A stretch of 64,000 nt of DNA from Proteiniphilum sp. UBA5384 (GCF_002410825.1 NZ_DHOS01000032.1:47721-111720), one strand, 5' to 3'; numbered from the stretch's first letter, positions 18,045 through 26,762 are shown. Notes: generated by a model from the letters alone, not told the origin. Numbers and translations: made by a program.

Positions 18045-20030
18045 CTACGAAAGCATCACCTGCCCTCCGGTAATCGGCAAGGCCTGCCCCGTCTCGCCGC
18101 ATTGCTCCATCAGATACAGCACACCTTTGGTCACATCTTCGGGTGTACATCCTTTTCTCATTGGGACTTTAGATAAATAGAACGCTTTCACATCCTCTAT
18201 AGTTTTTGCTCCGGGCACCTTACCCGCTTTCAGGTATTGCACAAAGAGGCCGTTTTCAGGATCACTCCAGAGAGGTCCTTCATAAAAGTTTCCCGGACAA
18301 ACAGCATTGACCTTGATACGGTATGGCGCCAGTTCCAGCGCGAAGGACTGGGTAAGCCCGACGCCTCCGAACTTTCCACCGGCATACGCAAAATTGGCTT
18401 TGCTGCCTTGCAGCCCGGACTTGGAGTTAATCTGGATAATATCAGTATAATAATCTGCTGGAGCATATTTTGTCTGCAATTTCATCACCTTACTGACCAT
18501 TTTCGTGCAATAGAAATAGGCATTGTAATTTATTTTGGTAACAAAATCAAAATTTTCTTGTGTCATATCCTCCAAACCACCGGCACGAAGCACTCCTGCG
18601 TTGCTGATAAAACAATCGATTGCCCCGAATTGACAAATGGTTTCGTGGACAAGATTCTCCAAACTGGCTATTTCAGCCACATTGGTCTTTACGAAAAAAG
18701 CCCGGTTACTTTTCGCTATACGGTTGAATTCTTCGGCTGTGGCACTACCTGCCTCCTCATTCAGGTCGGCAATCACGATATTGGCTCCTTCCTGTAACAG
18801 GCATCGCCCGATCCCCTCTCCGAAACCCTGGGCGGCGCCGGTAATCACGATGGTTTTATTTTCCGCACGCCCCCGGGATATCCCGGCTGCCACACTACGG
18901 CGATAGTTTTCCACCTCCCAATTGTCTATGAAATCGATCTGCTCCTGCGTCATCGGGTGTGGCCCGCCGAATGAATGGGCGAGATAGGCGACTTTCATCG
19001 CGTCTTCGAACACATCCAAGATGATGTCGCATTGCCCGGCATTATCGCCTATGGCCACCAGTCCGATTCCTTTTATCAATATCACCTTAGGTTGATAACC
19101 CAATTTCTCTATAAAGGCAGGAATCACTTTCTGAGCTTCTTCCAATACCGCTCCGGGTGTTTCACCGTTCAGGAAAATAGTTTTCGACTTACAATAGACA
19201 ATGGCATCCGGCGTAAACGGCTTAGCAATATCTATCTGTTTCTCGGGGCTGTCGTAGTAATATTTGATCAGTTCATTTTTCCTCACCTTCAAGGTTTTCA
19301 AGCCGTTCGCTGACAGCATCATCCTCAACGCAGGGAGAATTTCTCCGGTACAACGGCAGGTATCTCTTTCTCCGGCAGGTAACGGTGTAGAGACAGTCTG
19401 TTCCAGTGTCTGAAATATATCGGAATAAATCTTTTGTATCTCTGCGATGGTGGGCGCGGCGACAAAAATACCATGGTTCTGTAACCAGATTACCTGAGGG
19501 TCCTCATTATATTCAATCCGGTACTCTTTAATTCGTTCATATACCTTTTTGAACAACACATAACCGGGATCGGTATATTCCACATACAATGCTTTTTCTC
19601 CGAAAAGCCGTTTCAGTTCGGATTCCACATTTTGTGCGCACATCAATCCGTTCACTGCCGTCGGGTGCAGATGCACTACAAAAGGGTAATTGATCACATT
19701 GTGCATCGATGTTTCCACCGAAGGCCGTCTCCCTTTGGTGAGGGTTGCATCGGCCAAGTCGTTCTTCACCTGCTCTTCCCGCTCCGCCGGATCAGAGCTA
19801 TATGCTTTCTCCGACATGCTGTCGAGCTTGTTTCTGTCAAGCACGGCAAAGCCCTCTTCAGTAATTGTGGACAATGCCGCCCCACTTGCTTTCACCCAAA
19901 GCTTTTCCCTGTTCTTGTAAGATGTATTACCTCCACCGGCTATCACATAACGGCTGTGTTGTCCGTAAAACCGCGATACAGCAATCAAATCGCGTATTCC
20001 CAAACTGTCTTCCATCTTTATCTTTTTCAA
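18045..20030 (-). CDS. Class II aldolase/adducin - short-chain dehydrogenase fusion
   Basis: 661 residues with two enzymes. The N-terminal half (about 10-350) is a class II aldolase with the metal and catalytic residues visible: E106 in VETSMHN, H120 and H122 in HLHP, H186 in QNHG. The C-terminal half (about 390-661) is an SDR with TGAAQGFG (398-405), NAGVLRAGG and YAGGKFG (Y549, K553). It ends PITGGQVML, recalling glucitol-6-phosphate dehydrogenases. The known relative is the rhamnulose-1-phosphate aldolase/lactaldehyde dehydrogenase fusion. The expected chemistry is retro-aldol cleavage of a ketose phosphate coupled to redox of an aldehyde or hexitol. The start overlaps the PHP gene stop by four bases (ATGA). 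It may be the key enzyme of the unexplained pathway; substrate unknown. Confidence 0.82.
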   Translation of the reverse strand: MKKIKMEDSLGIRDLIAVSRFYGQHSRYVIAGGGNTSYKNREKLWVKASGAALSTITEEGFAVLDRNKLDSMSEKAYSSDPAEREEQVKNDLADATLTKGRRPSVETSMHNVINYPFVVHLHPTAVNGLMCAQNVESELKRLFGEKALYVEYTDPGYVLFKKVYERIKEYRIEYNEDPQVIWLQNHGIFVAAPTIAEIQKIYSDIFQTLEQTVSTPLPAGERDTCRCTGEILPALRMMLSANGLKTLKVRKNELIKYYYDSPEKQIDIAKPFTPDAIVYCKSKTIFLNGETPGAVLEEAQKVIPAFIEKLGYQPKVILIKGIGLVAIGDNAGQCDIILDVFEDAMKVAYLAHSFGGPHPMTQEQIDFIDNWEVENYRRSVAAGISRGRAENKTIVITGAAQGFGEGIGRCLLQEGANIVIADLNEEAGSATAEEFNRIAKSNRAFFVKTNVAEIASLENLVHETICQFGAIDCFISNAGVLRAGGLEDMTQENFDFVTKINYNAYFYCTKMVSKVMKLQTKYAPADYYTDIIQINSKSGLQGSKANFAYAGGKFGGVGLTQSFALELAPYRIKVNAVCPGNFYEGPLWSDPENGLFVQYLKAGKVPGAKTIEDVKAFYLSKVPMRKGCTPEDVTKGVLYLMEQCGETGQALPITGGQVMLS

Positions 20031-21178
20031 TTTGAAATGAGTTGATCCCCCAACGTTTCTAATTCATGCCGTTTAGACCGGTCGGCATGACCGGTATGGT
20101 CTATATATCCGCTCAGCCCCAGCTTCATTAAATGTTGATGTGCGGCAATAACACAAGCTCCCTTGTAATTAATCTCCAGAAGCTTCCCGGTCAAGGGAAC
20201 ACCTCCCCGGGCAAACAACTCGATGGGCTCCATGGCGGGCGTGTTGTGCTCACTGCCGAAAGTCACCACAAAACCCCGGTCATAGAGATAGGCAGCGTAT
20301 TTTTCCAAAAGCCGGACATCATTACGGGTGGTGATAAACTCCACCGAATGAAAGTCTCTTTCAGAGAGTTGTATCGTCACCCGCTCCAGGTCATTTTCAA
20401 AATCAGTATAATTCCCGTTGGCATCATCCGCTAAAAAGGGATAGGTAGGGATCCCTCCGCCGGCAATGATGATTTCCTGCACAGTTTTCATTGGAAGGAA
20501 GGCAGAAGATTCTTCCGGCACAAATGCGGCGCCACCTGTTTTCAACAGATTGGCACGGATTTCATTCTCCACACCGGCAAGATTATCCCATGGCGACTTC
20601 AGCGACTTTCCGTCGAAAAGCGACTCCAACAACTCCTTTATTCGAAATTCGTCATTGTCACAAGCCTCATATACATTTATGCGCAACGCCTTTGCCAGAT
20701 GGCGTTCACGAATTTGTCCTCTGGTCAATTCATCGGTTATCTGACGTAAATCAAGCGTAAAATTACACCCTTTCCGTACAAGCAATTCGTTCAGTTTACC
20801 GCACATCGCCTCCACCTGTCGATTGGCCTCATTCCGAACATCGGACAAGATGGTTGCATAGGGTTCCTCCAGCCGAAAAGGATACGACAATCCTTTACCG
20901 CTGAGATAGGTACGTCCCGGATTGGCGGGATCATTCACCCGCAATCCGGCTTTCCGGTCTTCCTCATTAAGACTGATGAATTCTATCCCAAAGAGTGGAT
21001 AGAGTTTCCTCTTGGCACATCCATCTGCCCACTCCTGATATCCCTCGGTAGTATAAAAATCATTGATCCCCACTACTTTCACCTCTTCGGCCACCGCCCT
21101 GTCCAGTGCATCGTCCACATTGGGAAACGCACTGAACGAGTACGGCGTATGCATATGCGCGTTTACTTTCACCATCAT
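20027..21178 (-). CDS. PHP-domain phosphoesterase
   Basis: About 383 residues. The frame begins with GTG at 21181 followed by two ATGs; the ATG at 21178 or 21175 is the likely start. The N-terminal HxH (NAHMHTPYSF), an acidic GINDFY segment, LFGIEF and the C-terminal FGSEHNTP are metal-ligand motifs of the PHP superfamily, which hydrolyses phosphomonoesters such as histidinol phosphate or acts as a nuclease. The middle (about 70-230) is an all-alpha insertion not recognised further. It lies six bases after the E1 gene and overlaps the aldolase-SDR gene, so it is part of this catabolic operon; a sugar-phosphate phosphatase role is inferred. Confidence 0.7.
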   Translation of the reverse strand: MMVKVNAHMHTPYSFSAFPNVDDALDRAVAEEVKVVGINDFYTTEGYQEWADGCAKRKLYPLFGIEFISLNEEDRKAGLRVNDPANPGRTYLSGKGLSYPFRLEEPYATILSDVRNEANRQVEAMCGKLNELLVRKGCNFTLDLRQITDELTRGQIRERHLAKALRINVYEACDNDEFRIKELLESLFDGKSLKSPWDNLAGVENEIRANLLKTGGAAFVPEESSAFLPMKTVQEIIIAGGGIPTYPFLADDANGNYTDFENDLERVTIQLSERDFHSVEFITTRNDVRLLEKYAAYLYDRGFVVTFGSEHNTPAMEPIELFARGGVPLTGKLLEINYKGACVIAAHQHLMKLGLSGYIDHTGHADRSKRHELETLGDQLISN

Positions 21179-21186
21179 CACATCAT
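21172..21186 (-). repeat. ATGATGTGATGATG at the PHP start
   Basis: The six-base spacer between the E1 stop (21187) and the PHP gene, plus its first codons, reads ATGATGTGATGATGG on the minus strand. It provides several possible start codons in two frames. The same core (GATGTGATGAT) occurs in three other leaders of the window. Confidence 0.35.
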
Positions 21187-23646
21187 TTAAACTCCTTTTC
21201 TCGCTCTCCTTATCAACTCCCCGCCAGTAAAGTTCTGTACCGGACTATAATCCCTAAGCGGTTGGATCTGTTCGTTGACCATATCCAGAAACCAGCTGGG
21301 CTGAGGGAAGAACGACTCTTCCAGTTCGTGTGCCGGAGTGATCCAGTTGCGTGAACCCAACACACAGACAGGGGCATCGAGATAGTCGAACGCGAGCTGG
21401 CCGATATTGGCAGCAAGGTCGTTAAGGAAAGAGCCGCGCGCAGTGGCATCGCCCGCCACAATGATCTTTCCGGTCTTCTTCACCGACTCCAATACCTTTT
21501 CATAATTGAATGGCACCAATGAGCGGGCATCGATCACCTCCGCGCTCATGCCGTATTTATCTTCCAGTTCTTTCGCCGCTTTTAAAGCAGGATAAAGAGT
21601 ATGGCCGATAGTCAGGAAAGTAATATCGTCACCCTCCTTCTTCACGTCCGGTTCACCGATAGGGATCTCATAATATCCGGTAGGAACACCTCCCTGATGG
21701 AATTGCTCGCCTATATCGTAGATACGCTGGCTTTCGAAGAAAATCACCGGATCAGTACCCTGCAGGGCTGCATTCATCAACCCCTTGGCATCATAAGGTG
21801 TCACCGGGAAGCATACTTTCAGGCCGGGAATATGAGTTACGAGCGACGTCCAGTCCTGGGAGTGCTGCGCACCATATTTCGATCCTACCGACACACGGAC
21901 CACCACCGGCATTTTCAGCACATTACCGCTCATCGCCTGCCATTTGGGTAACTGATTAAAAATCTCATCCCCGGCACGTCCGATAAAGTCGCAATACATG
22001 ATTTCGGGGATCACCCGCCCGCCGCACATGGCATATCCTATGGCAGTTCCCACGATGGAGGCTTCCGAAATAGGAGAATTAAACAATCGATGATAAGGCA
22101 ACGATTCGGTCAGTCCCCCATAGACGGCAAACGCCCCGCCCCAGTCGCGATTTTCTTCACCGTAAGCAACCAAAGAAGCATCCTTATAGAAACGATCGAT
22201 GATCGCTTCAAAAATACCGTCCCGCAAATGAAATTGTTTCATCTTGCTGAAAGGCTTGCCTTCGGCGTCGAAAGCAAATCGTTCCTTGTTGGCGATTTTC
22301 TTCACCCGTGGATTTTCTTCCATCGGGATCAGTACTTCCGGCTCCTCATCGGAAAAACTATCCACTGAACCGTTGGAAAACATCATATCACCGATCAAAT
22401 CCGGGTTTTCCATCTTGGGAGAAACCTCGTCATCAATCGCTTTGAGGAACATCTCGTTGACCAGCATGCGTATATTGTCTGAGATCAAGTCGAGGTCGGC
22501 CTGCGTAGCGACACCCGCTTCAAGCAACTGCAAGCCATAACTGCGGATACAATCCTGCGATTCCCAAGCTTCCACTTCTTCCTTGGAACGGTACGACGAC
22601 GCGTCGGAGGGTGAGTGACCGCTGTAACGGTACGTCAGCACGTCCAATAATACAGGACCTCTCTTTTCCTCTATGATTTTACGTTTACGCTTATAAGCAT
22701 CGATCACGGCCAATGGGTTATATCCATCCACCCGTTCGGCATGCATCTGTTCCGGATTCACTCCGGCCCCAACCCGTGCAGCGATACCATACCCCATGGT
22801 CTCGCCACAGGTCTGGCCTCCCATGCCATACTGGTTATTCACTATATTGATGATAACCGGAAGGCCTCCCTTCATATCACCCTCCCAGAGTTGCTTAAAC
22901 TGATCCATCGCAGCGAAGGTAATTCCCTCCCATACAGGACCGCACGCCAGAGAGGCATCACCGATATTGGCCACCACAAGCCCCGGTTTCCGGTTCACTT
23001 TCTTGTACAAGGCAGCACCGACGGCTATATCGCCCGATCCGCCTACAATAGCATTGTTAGGATACACGCCGAACGGAGTGAAGAAGGCATGCATCGACCC
23101 TCCCAAACCCTTGTTGAACCCGGTCTTACGGGCAAAGATCTCTGCCAGTGTGCCATACACAAGGAATCTCTTCGCCAGTTCCTTGACCGATCCTTCAAAA
23201 TCTTTTTTCACAATCTTATAGACCGCTCCATCAAAGAAATTCTCCATGATATCCGTTAGCTTCCGGTCATCCAGTTTATGAATGGCCGACATCCCCTTGG
23301 CCAGGATCTCTCCATGCGAACGGTGGCTCCCGAAAATAAAATCATCCACCGTCAATGTCCAGGCCATACCCACCGCTGACGATTCCTGTCCGATGGATAA
23401 GTGCGCCGGACCGGGATGATTATAGGGTGTGCCATTGTATTCACCCTGTACTTTGACCAGATTCAACATGGTTTCAAATTCACGGATCAATACCATATCA
23501 TGATAGATCGCCTTGAACTCCTCTGCGGTAAAATTCTCTTTCTCGTCCTGCACTGTTTTCCGGTACTGGTTTACAGGTATCGGTTGAAACTCCACAAATC
23601 CAGGTTTGCGTGTTTCAGCCGGATCTATAAGTTGTATTTTGGGCAT
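21187..23646 (-). CDS. Fused E1 alpha-beta subunit of a TPP-dependent 2-oxo acid/acetoin-type dehydrogenase
   Basis: 819 residues joining E1 alpha (about 40-410) and E1 beta (about 475-815). The alpha half shows LIREFETML, GSHRSHGEILAKG, the TPP/Mg motif beginning GDASLACGPVWEG and ending NNQYGMGGQT, and RYSGHSPSDAS. The beta half shows YGEENRDWGGAF, NSPISEASIVGTAIG and SRNWITPAHELEE. TPP-dependent decarboxylation or C-C cleavage and transfer of the acyl group to E2 lipoate is expected. About 45 extra residues (roughly 120-165) separate the HGEILAKG motif from the LAEIFARKTG segment, which is not usual in pyruvate or branched-chain E1. E2 and E3 lie directly upstream. The substrate is not determined by sequence. 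Confidence 0.85.
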   Translation of the reverse strand: MPKIQLIDPAETRKPGFVEFQPIPVNQYRKTVQDEKENFTAEEFKAIYHDMVLIREFETMLNLVKVQGEYNGTPYNHPGPAHLSIGQESSAVGMAWTLTVDDFIFGSHRSHGEILAKGMSAIHKLDDRKLTDIMENFFDGAVYKIVKKDFEGSVKELAKRFLVYGTLAEIFARKTGFNKGLGGSMHAFFTPFGVYPNNAIVGGSGDIAVGAALYKKVNRKPGLVVANIGDASLACGPVWEGITFAAMDQFKQLWEGDMKGGLPVIINIVNNQYGMGGQTCGETMGYGIAARVGAGVNPEQMHAERVDGYNPLAVIDAYKRKRKIIEEKRGPVLLDVLTYRYSGHSPSDASSYRSKEEVEAWESQDCIRSYGLQLLEAGVATQADLDLISDNIRMLVNEMFLKAIDDEVSPKMENPDLIGDMMFSNGSVDSFSDEEPEVLIPMEENPRVKKIANKERFAFDAEGKPFSKMKQFHLRDGIFEAIIDRFYKDASLVAYGEENRDWGGAFAVYGGLTESLPYHRLFNSPISEASIVGTAIGYAMCGGRVIPEIMYCDFIGRAGDEIFNQLPKWQAMSGNVLKMPVVVRVSVGSKYGAQHSQDWTSLVTHIPGLKVCFPVTPYDAKGLMNAALQGTDPVIFFESQRIYDIGEQFHQGGVPTGYYEIPIGEPDVKKEGDDITFLTIGHTLYPALKAAKELEDKYGMSAEVIDARSLVPFNYEKVLESVKKTGKIIVAGDATARGSFLNDLAANIGQLAFDYLDAPVCVLGSRNWITPAHELEESFFPQPSWFLDMVNEQIQPLRDYSPVQNFTGGELIRRARKGV

Positions 23647-23676
23647 TTTATTTCGATTTGTTGGTTTATTGATTTA

Positions 23677-23692
23677 ATTATCATCACATCAT
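23677..23692 (-). repeat. GATGTGATGAT-type leader repeat upstream of E1
   Basis: On the minus strand ATGATGTGATGATAAT spans the lpd stop codon and ends about 30 bases before the E1 ATG at 23646. It matches the cores at 16314-16325 and 40824-40840 in sequence and orientation. Confidence 0.4.
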
Positions 23693-25041
23693 AAGAAAAC
23701 GGTTTCCCTGATAATTTCACTCACGGTGGGGTGTGGAAAGACCACTTCCTGCATCTCTTTCAGCGTCATTTCCTGCTCAATCGCGATACAGGCTCCATAA
23801 ATAATTTCACTGACAGGATTACCCAGCATATGCACACCGATCACCTCGCCATGCTTTTCACCGACCAGCACTTTACAGAGTCCGCTTCCGCCCTCATTTT
23901 CAGCGACAAAACGTCCGGCATAGGCCATGGGCAATTTAAGTACTTTATACGCTATCTTTTTGGCTTTGGCCGACTCTTCAGTCTCCCCCACTCCCGCCAC
24001 TTCGGGATTAGTATAAACCACCCCCGGAATGGCATTATAACGCATGATATCTGCCCTGCCTGCAAGATTATTCACCACTACCTCACCTTCGCGGCTTGCC
24101 GTATGGGCCAGCAATGAAAAGCCGGTCACATCACCCGCGGCATACACACCGGGAATGTTGGTACGCATCTTCTCGTCCACTTTGATGCCACCCCTTACCA
24201 GTTCGACCCCCAGGTTTTCCAATCCGAAGCCTTGTGTAACGGGGCGTCGACCGACACTTAGCAATATCTTTTCACCTTCTATCGTATCGGTTTTCCCGTC
24301 TTTCTCAAAAATGACCTTATGACCATCTACCTGTGTTACTTTCGCATTCAGGTGGAAAGTAATACCCTTCTTTGCATAGATTCCCCGAAGCATGGCAGAT
24401 ATTTCGAAGTCGAGACCACCGAGTATCTCAGGAAGCATCTCTATCACAGTCACTTTAGACCCCAAGCTATTATAGAAACTGGCAAACTCCATTCCGATCA
24501 CACCTCCGCCAATAACCACAAGCGATTCCGGCCGTTCGGTCAATTCCAATATCTCGCGATTGGTCACTATAATCTCACCCGCTTCCTGAAGGCCCGGTAT
24601 GGGTGGTACGGATGCTTCCGATCCGGTACAGATAAGGAGATTCTTTCCAATATATTTTTCACCGTCTCCGATTATTTCAATTCCTTCCGATGAGCGACCG
24701 TTGATAAGCGCTTCACCTTTTATCACCGTCACTTTATTGGATTTCATCTTACCTTCCACACCGAGTACAAGCTTCCGGACAATTTTCTTCTTGCGGGAAA
24801 TCATTTTTGCATAATCAAAACGGATATTATCCCCAAAAACGCCATACAAGTCTCCATGCAAAGCGTTTTCATAGGTTTTTGCACTGTAAAGCAAGGTCTT
24901 GGTGGGAATACATCCTTCATTCAGGCATACGCCCCCCATCGCTTTTTTCTCGAATAACGCCACTTTCAACCCTTTATGTCCGGCTCTCTCTGCCGCCACA
25001 TACCCGGCGGGACCTCCACCGATAATCAGTAAATCATACAT
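23689..25041 (-). CDS. lpdA: Dihydrolipoyl dehydrogenase (E3)
   Basis: 450 residues, flavoprotein disulfide reductase. It has the FAD motif GGGPAGYVAAERAG (8-21), the redox cysteines in GGVCLNEGCIPTK (C39, C44), the NAD motif VIGGGVIGMEFASFY, the second FAD motif VYAAGDVTG, and the C-terminal His-Glu pair in HPTVSE (H437, E442). All catalytic residues are present. It reoxidises the dihydrolipoyl arm of E2 and reduces NAD+. It lies between E2 and E1 in the dehydrogenase operon, 42 bases before E1. A 7-bp tandem repeat lies directly upstream of its ATG. Confidence 0.95.
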   Translation of the reverse strand: MYDLLIIGGGPAGYVAAERAGHKGLKVALFEKKAMGGVCLNEGCIPTKTLLYSAKTYENALHGDLYGVFGDNIRFDYAKMISRKKKIVRKLVLGVEGKMKSNKVTVIKGEALINGRSSEGIEIIGDGEKYIGKNLLICTGSEASVPPIPGLQEAGEIIVTNREILELTERPESLVVIGGGVIGMEFASFYNSLGSKVTVIEMLPEILGGLDFEISAMLRGIYAKKGITFHLNAKVTQVDGHKVIFEKDGKTDTIEGEKILLSVGRRPVTQGFGLENLGVELVRGGIKVDEKMRTNIPGVYAAGDVTGFSLLAHTASREGEVVVNNLAGRADIMRYNAIPGVVYTNPEVAGVGETEESAKAKKIAYKVLKLPMAYAGRFVAENEGGSGLCKVLVGEKHGEVIGVHMLGNPVSEIIYGACIAIEQEMTLKEMQEVVFPHPTVSEIIRETVFL

Positions 25042-25310
25042 AATATTTTCTTTAGTGCCAAGAACCAGAAATCAAGAGCCAAGACTTTAAAAGCGATATT
25101 CAAACTGGTTATCGGCATAATTTGTTATTGTGAAAATTTCCAAAGGCTCTACCATATATAACAATCTAACGCCAAACTGTTCACCAAAACTTGCATTTTC
25201 TTATTCACACATTGGCACATTAGTCACATTGACTTCGTCCATTTTCTGTCGTCACTCGACAAAGCTCAAACAAGTTTGGCTATGCACTCGTTCCTAAGAA
25301 AATTGGCTCA
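25042..25310 (-). other. Repeat-rich spacer between E2 and E3 genes
   Basis: A 269-base gap inside an otherwise tight operon. It holds the heptad array next to the lpd start (25057-25087). A second degenerate tandem reads CAATGTG, TAATGTG, CAATGTG on the minus strand (about 25203-25232). A segment at 25245-25300 contains an imperfect inverted repeat, AGCtCAAAC/GTTTGGCT. No open frame or promoter of consensus form was seen. It looks like a composite of small dispersed intergenic repeats. Confidence 0.5.
25057..25087 (-). repeat. Degenerate 7-bp tandem repeat in the leader of lpd
   Basis: Minus-strand heptads TCTTGGC, TCTTGAT, TTCTGGT, TCTTGGC. The last ends 15 bases before the ATG at 25041, the same spacing as at the SorE-like gene. 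The 15 bases themselves (ACTAAAGAAAATATT) resemble those at that gene (TCTAAAAAAGAAATA). Confidence 0.8.
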
Positions 25311-26693
25311 TTATATATCCAATTCCAGGTTTTCTATTTCAATCGCAATTTGCTTCAGGAAACGGGTAGCTTCCCCGCCATCCAGTGAACGGTGGTCATA
25401 AGTCAGGCTCAATCCTATAAAGGGTACAAAAGCATACACACCATCGCCAATATCCTTGGGACGCGGCACGACGGTATTCACGCCCAGTATGGCCGATTGG
25501 GGAAGGTTGATCACAGGAGTGAACATCTCCACCCCATAATTACCAAGATTCGACACCGTAAAAGTGCCCGCTTCCGGGGAAAGGATATCCGGATTCACAC
25601 TTCCATTCCTGCAGGCAGCAGCGATTTCCTTGAACCGGCGGGCCAGACCGGTTATGGACAGGTCATCGGCATTTCGCACCACCGGCACCATGAGTCCTCT
25701 TTCGGTATCTACAGCCAGTCCGAGATGCACTTTATTAAAATAACGGATGGTATCACCCAGAAAATGGGAATTTACACTGGAGAACTTCTTTAAGGCTTTG
25801 ATTACCGAAAAACACACCATGTCATTGAGGGTTATGTTGGTATCGAGTTGACCCTCATCCAGCATCGCTTTCATTTTTTTCCTCAATGCCAGGATATTCC
25901 TTGCATCTGCTCCCAGATGGTGGGTAAGTTGTGCCGAGTGCTGCAAGGAAGCATGCATCGACCGGGCAATAATCTTGCGCATGTTGGATATTTTCCGGTC
26001 TTCATAATCATTACCGTAGCCACTGCTCACAGAAGATGACAGGTCGGAAGCCCGAGCCGTACCGGCGAGGCCTGTTCCGGATGATTGCGGACACAGACCC
26101 TCTTCGGCAGCCAATTTCTTTGCCAGTGACGTCATCTTCGGTCGGTTCTGCAAAATCGCCTGTACATCTTTTTCTATGATACGCCCTTGGGGACCGCTCC
26201 CTAACAGGGCAGAAGTATCAATGGCATTTTTCTCTGCCAATTTCCCGGCACGGGGTGAAACCGGACTTGTACCGGACTGTACGTTTTGCAGAGCAAGATT
26301 TTCCCTCTGTCCCGGCACTTCGCCGGTTAACCGAGTAGTTACCTCCGGGTCCGTAACATCATCTCCGGAGGAATGCATACTAACCGGCTCAACTACCTCC
26401 TTCAGCAGCTCTTTCGGCTCTTTATGCCCTATCAGCAAGGAAGAAATATCTTCTCCCGGTTCCCCAACAATCATCATATTTTCAAGAACCGGCACCTCGT
26501 CGCCTTCCCTGTAGAAGCATTCAAGCACGACACCTCCCGCAGGAGATTCTTCCTCGAAGGAAGCCTTATCCGTTTCATAAGAAAAAAGGATATCCCCTTT
26601 TTTAACGGCATCGCCCTTTTTCTTCTTCAACTCCGTTATGATACAACTCTCCACCGATTGGCCCTGTTTGGGCATAATTACTACAACTGCCAT
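25311..26693 (-). CDS. Dihydrolipoamide acyltransferase (E2)
   Basis: 460 residues in the usual E2 order. There is one lipoyl domain (1-80) with the lipoylation site ETDKAS (K43), then a flexible linker of about 65 residues and a peripheral subunit-binding domain (about 145-182, SPRAGKLAEKNAIDTSALLG). A second, weaker segment of the same kind follows (about 184-220, MTSLAKKLAAEEG to ARASDL), and then the catalytic core (about 230-460) ending with DHRSLDGG (H434, D438). It transfers the acyl group from lipoate to CoA. It is the first gene of the minus-strand operon with E3 and fused E1. The lipoyl domain is the probable substrate of the LplA at 13320. Confidence 0.92.
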   Translation of the reverse strand: MAVVVIMPKQGQSVESCIITELKKKKGDAVKKGDILFSYETDKASFEEESPAGGVVLECFYREGDEVPVLENMMIVGEPGEDISSLLIGHKEPKELLKEVVEPVSMHSSGDDVTDPEVTTRLTGEVPGQRENLALQNVQSGTSPVSPRAGKLAEKNAIDTSALLGSGPQGRIIEKDVQAILQNRPKMTSLAKKLAAEEGLCPQSSGTGLAGTARASDLSSSVSSGYGNDYEDRKISNMRKIIARSMHASLQHSAQLTHHLGADARNILALRKKMKAMLDEGQLDTNITLNDMVCFSVIKALKKFSSVNSHFLGDTIRYFNKVHLGLAVDTERGLMVPVVRNADDLSITGLARRFKEIAAACRNGSVNPDILSPEAGTFTVSNLGNYGVEMFTPVINLPQSAILGVNTVVPRPKDIGDGVYAFVPFIGLSLTYDHRSLDGGEATRFLKQIAIEIENLELDI

Positions 26694-26762
26694 TTATACT
26701 ATGATTTAAGTACATATCCATTCCTTTCACTATATGAATACAAATCTTGCAGATAATATTGA

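Noticed and set aside
18237..18797. Plus-strand frame of 186 codons inside the aldolase-SDR gene
   Set aside because: Antisense shadow of the SDR half, which has all its motifs intact.
21187..26693. E1/E2/E3 considered as the housekeeping pyruvate dehydrogenase
   Set aside because: The E1 has an unusual insert and the genes are embedded among sugar-phosphate enzymes with a LacI-type regulator; Bacteroidales usually oxidise pyruvate with ferredoxin oxidoreductase. It cannot be excluded by sequence alone.
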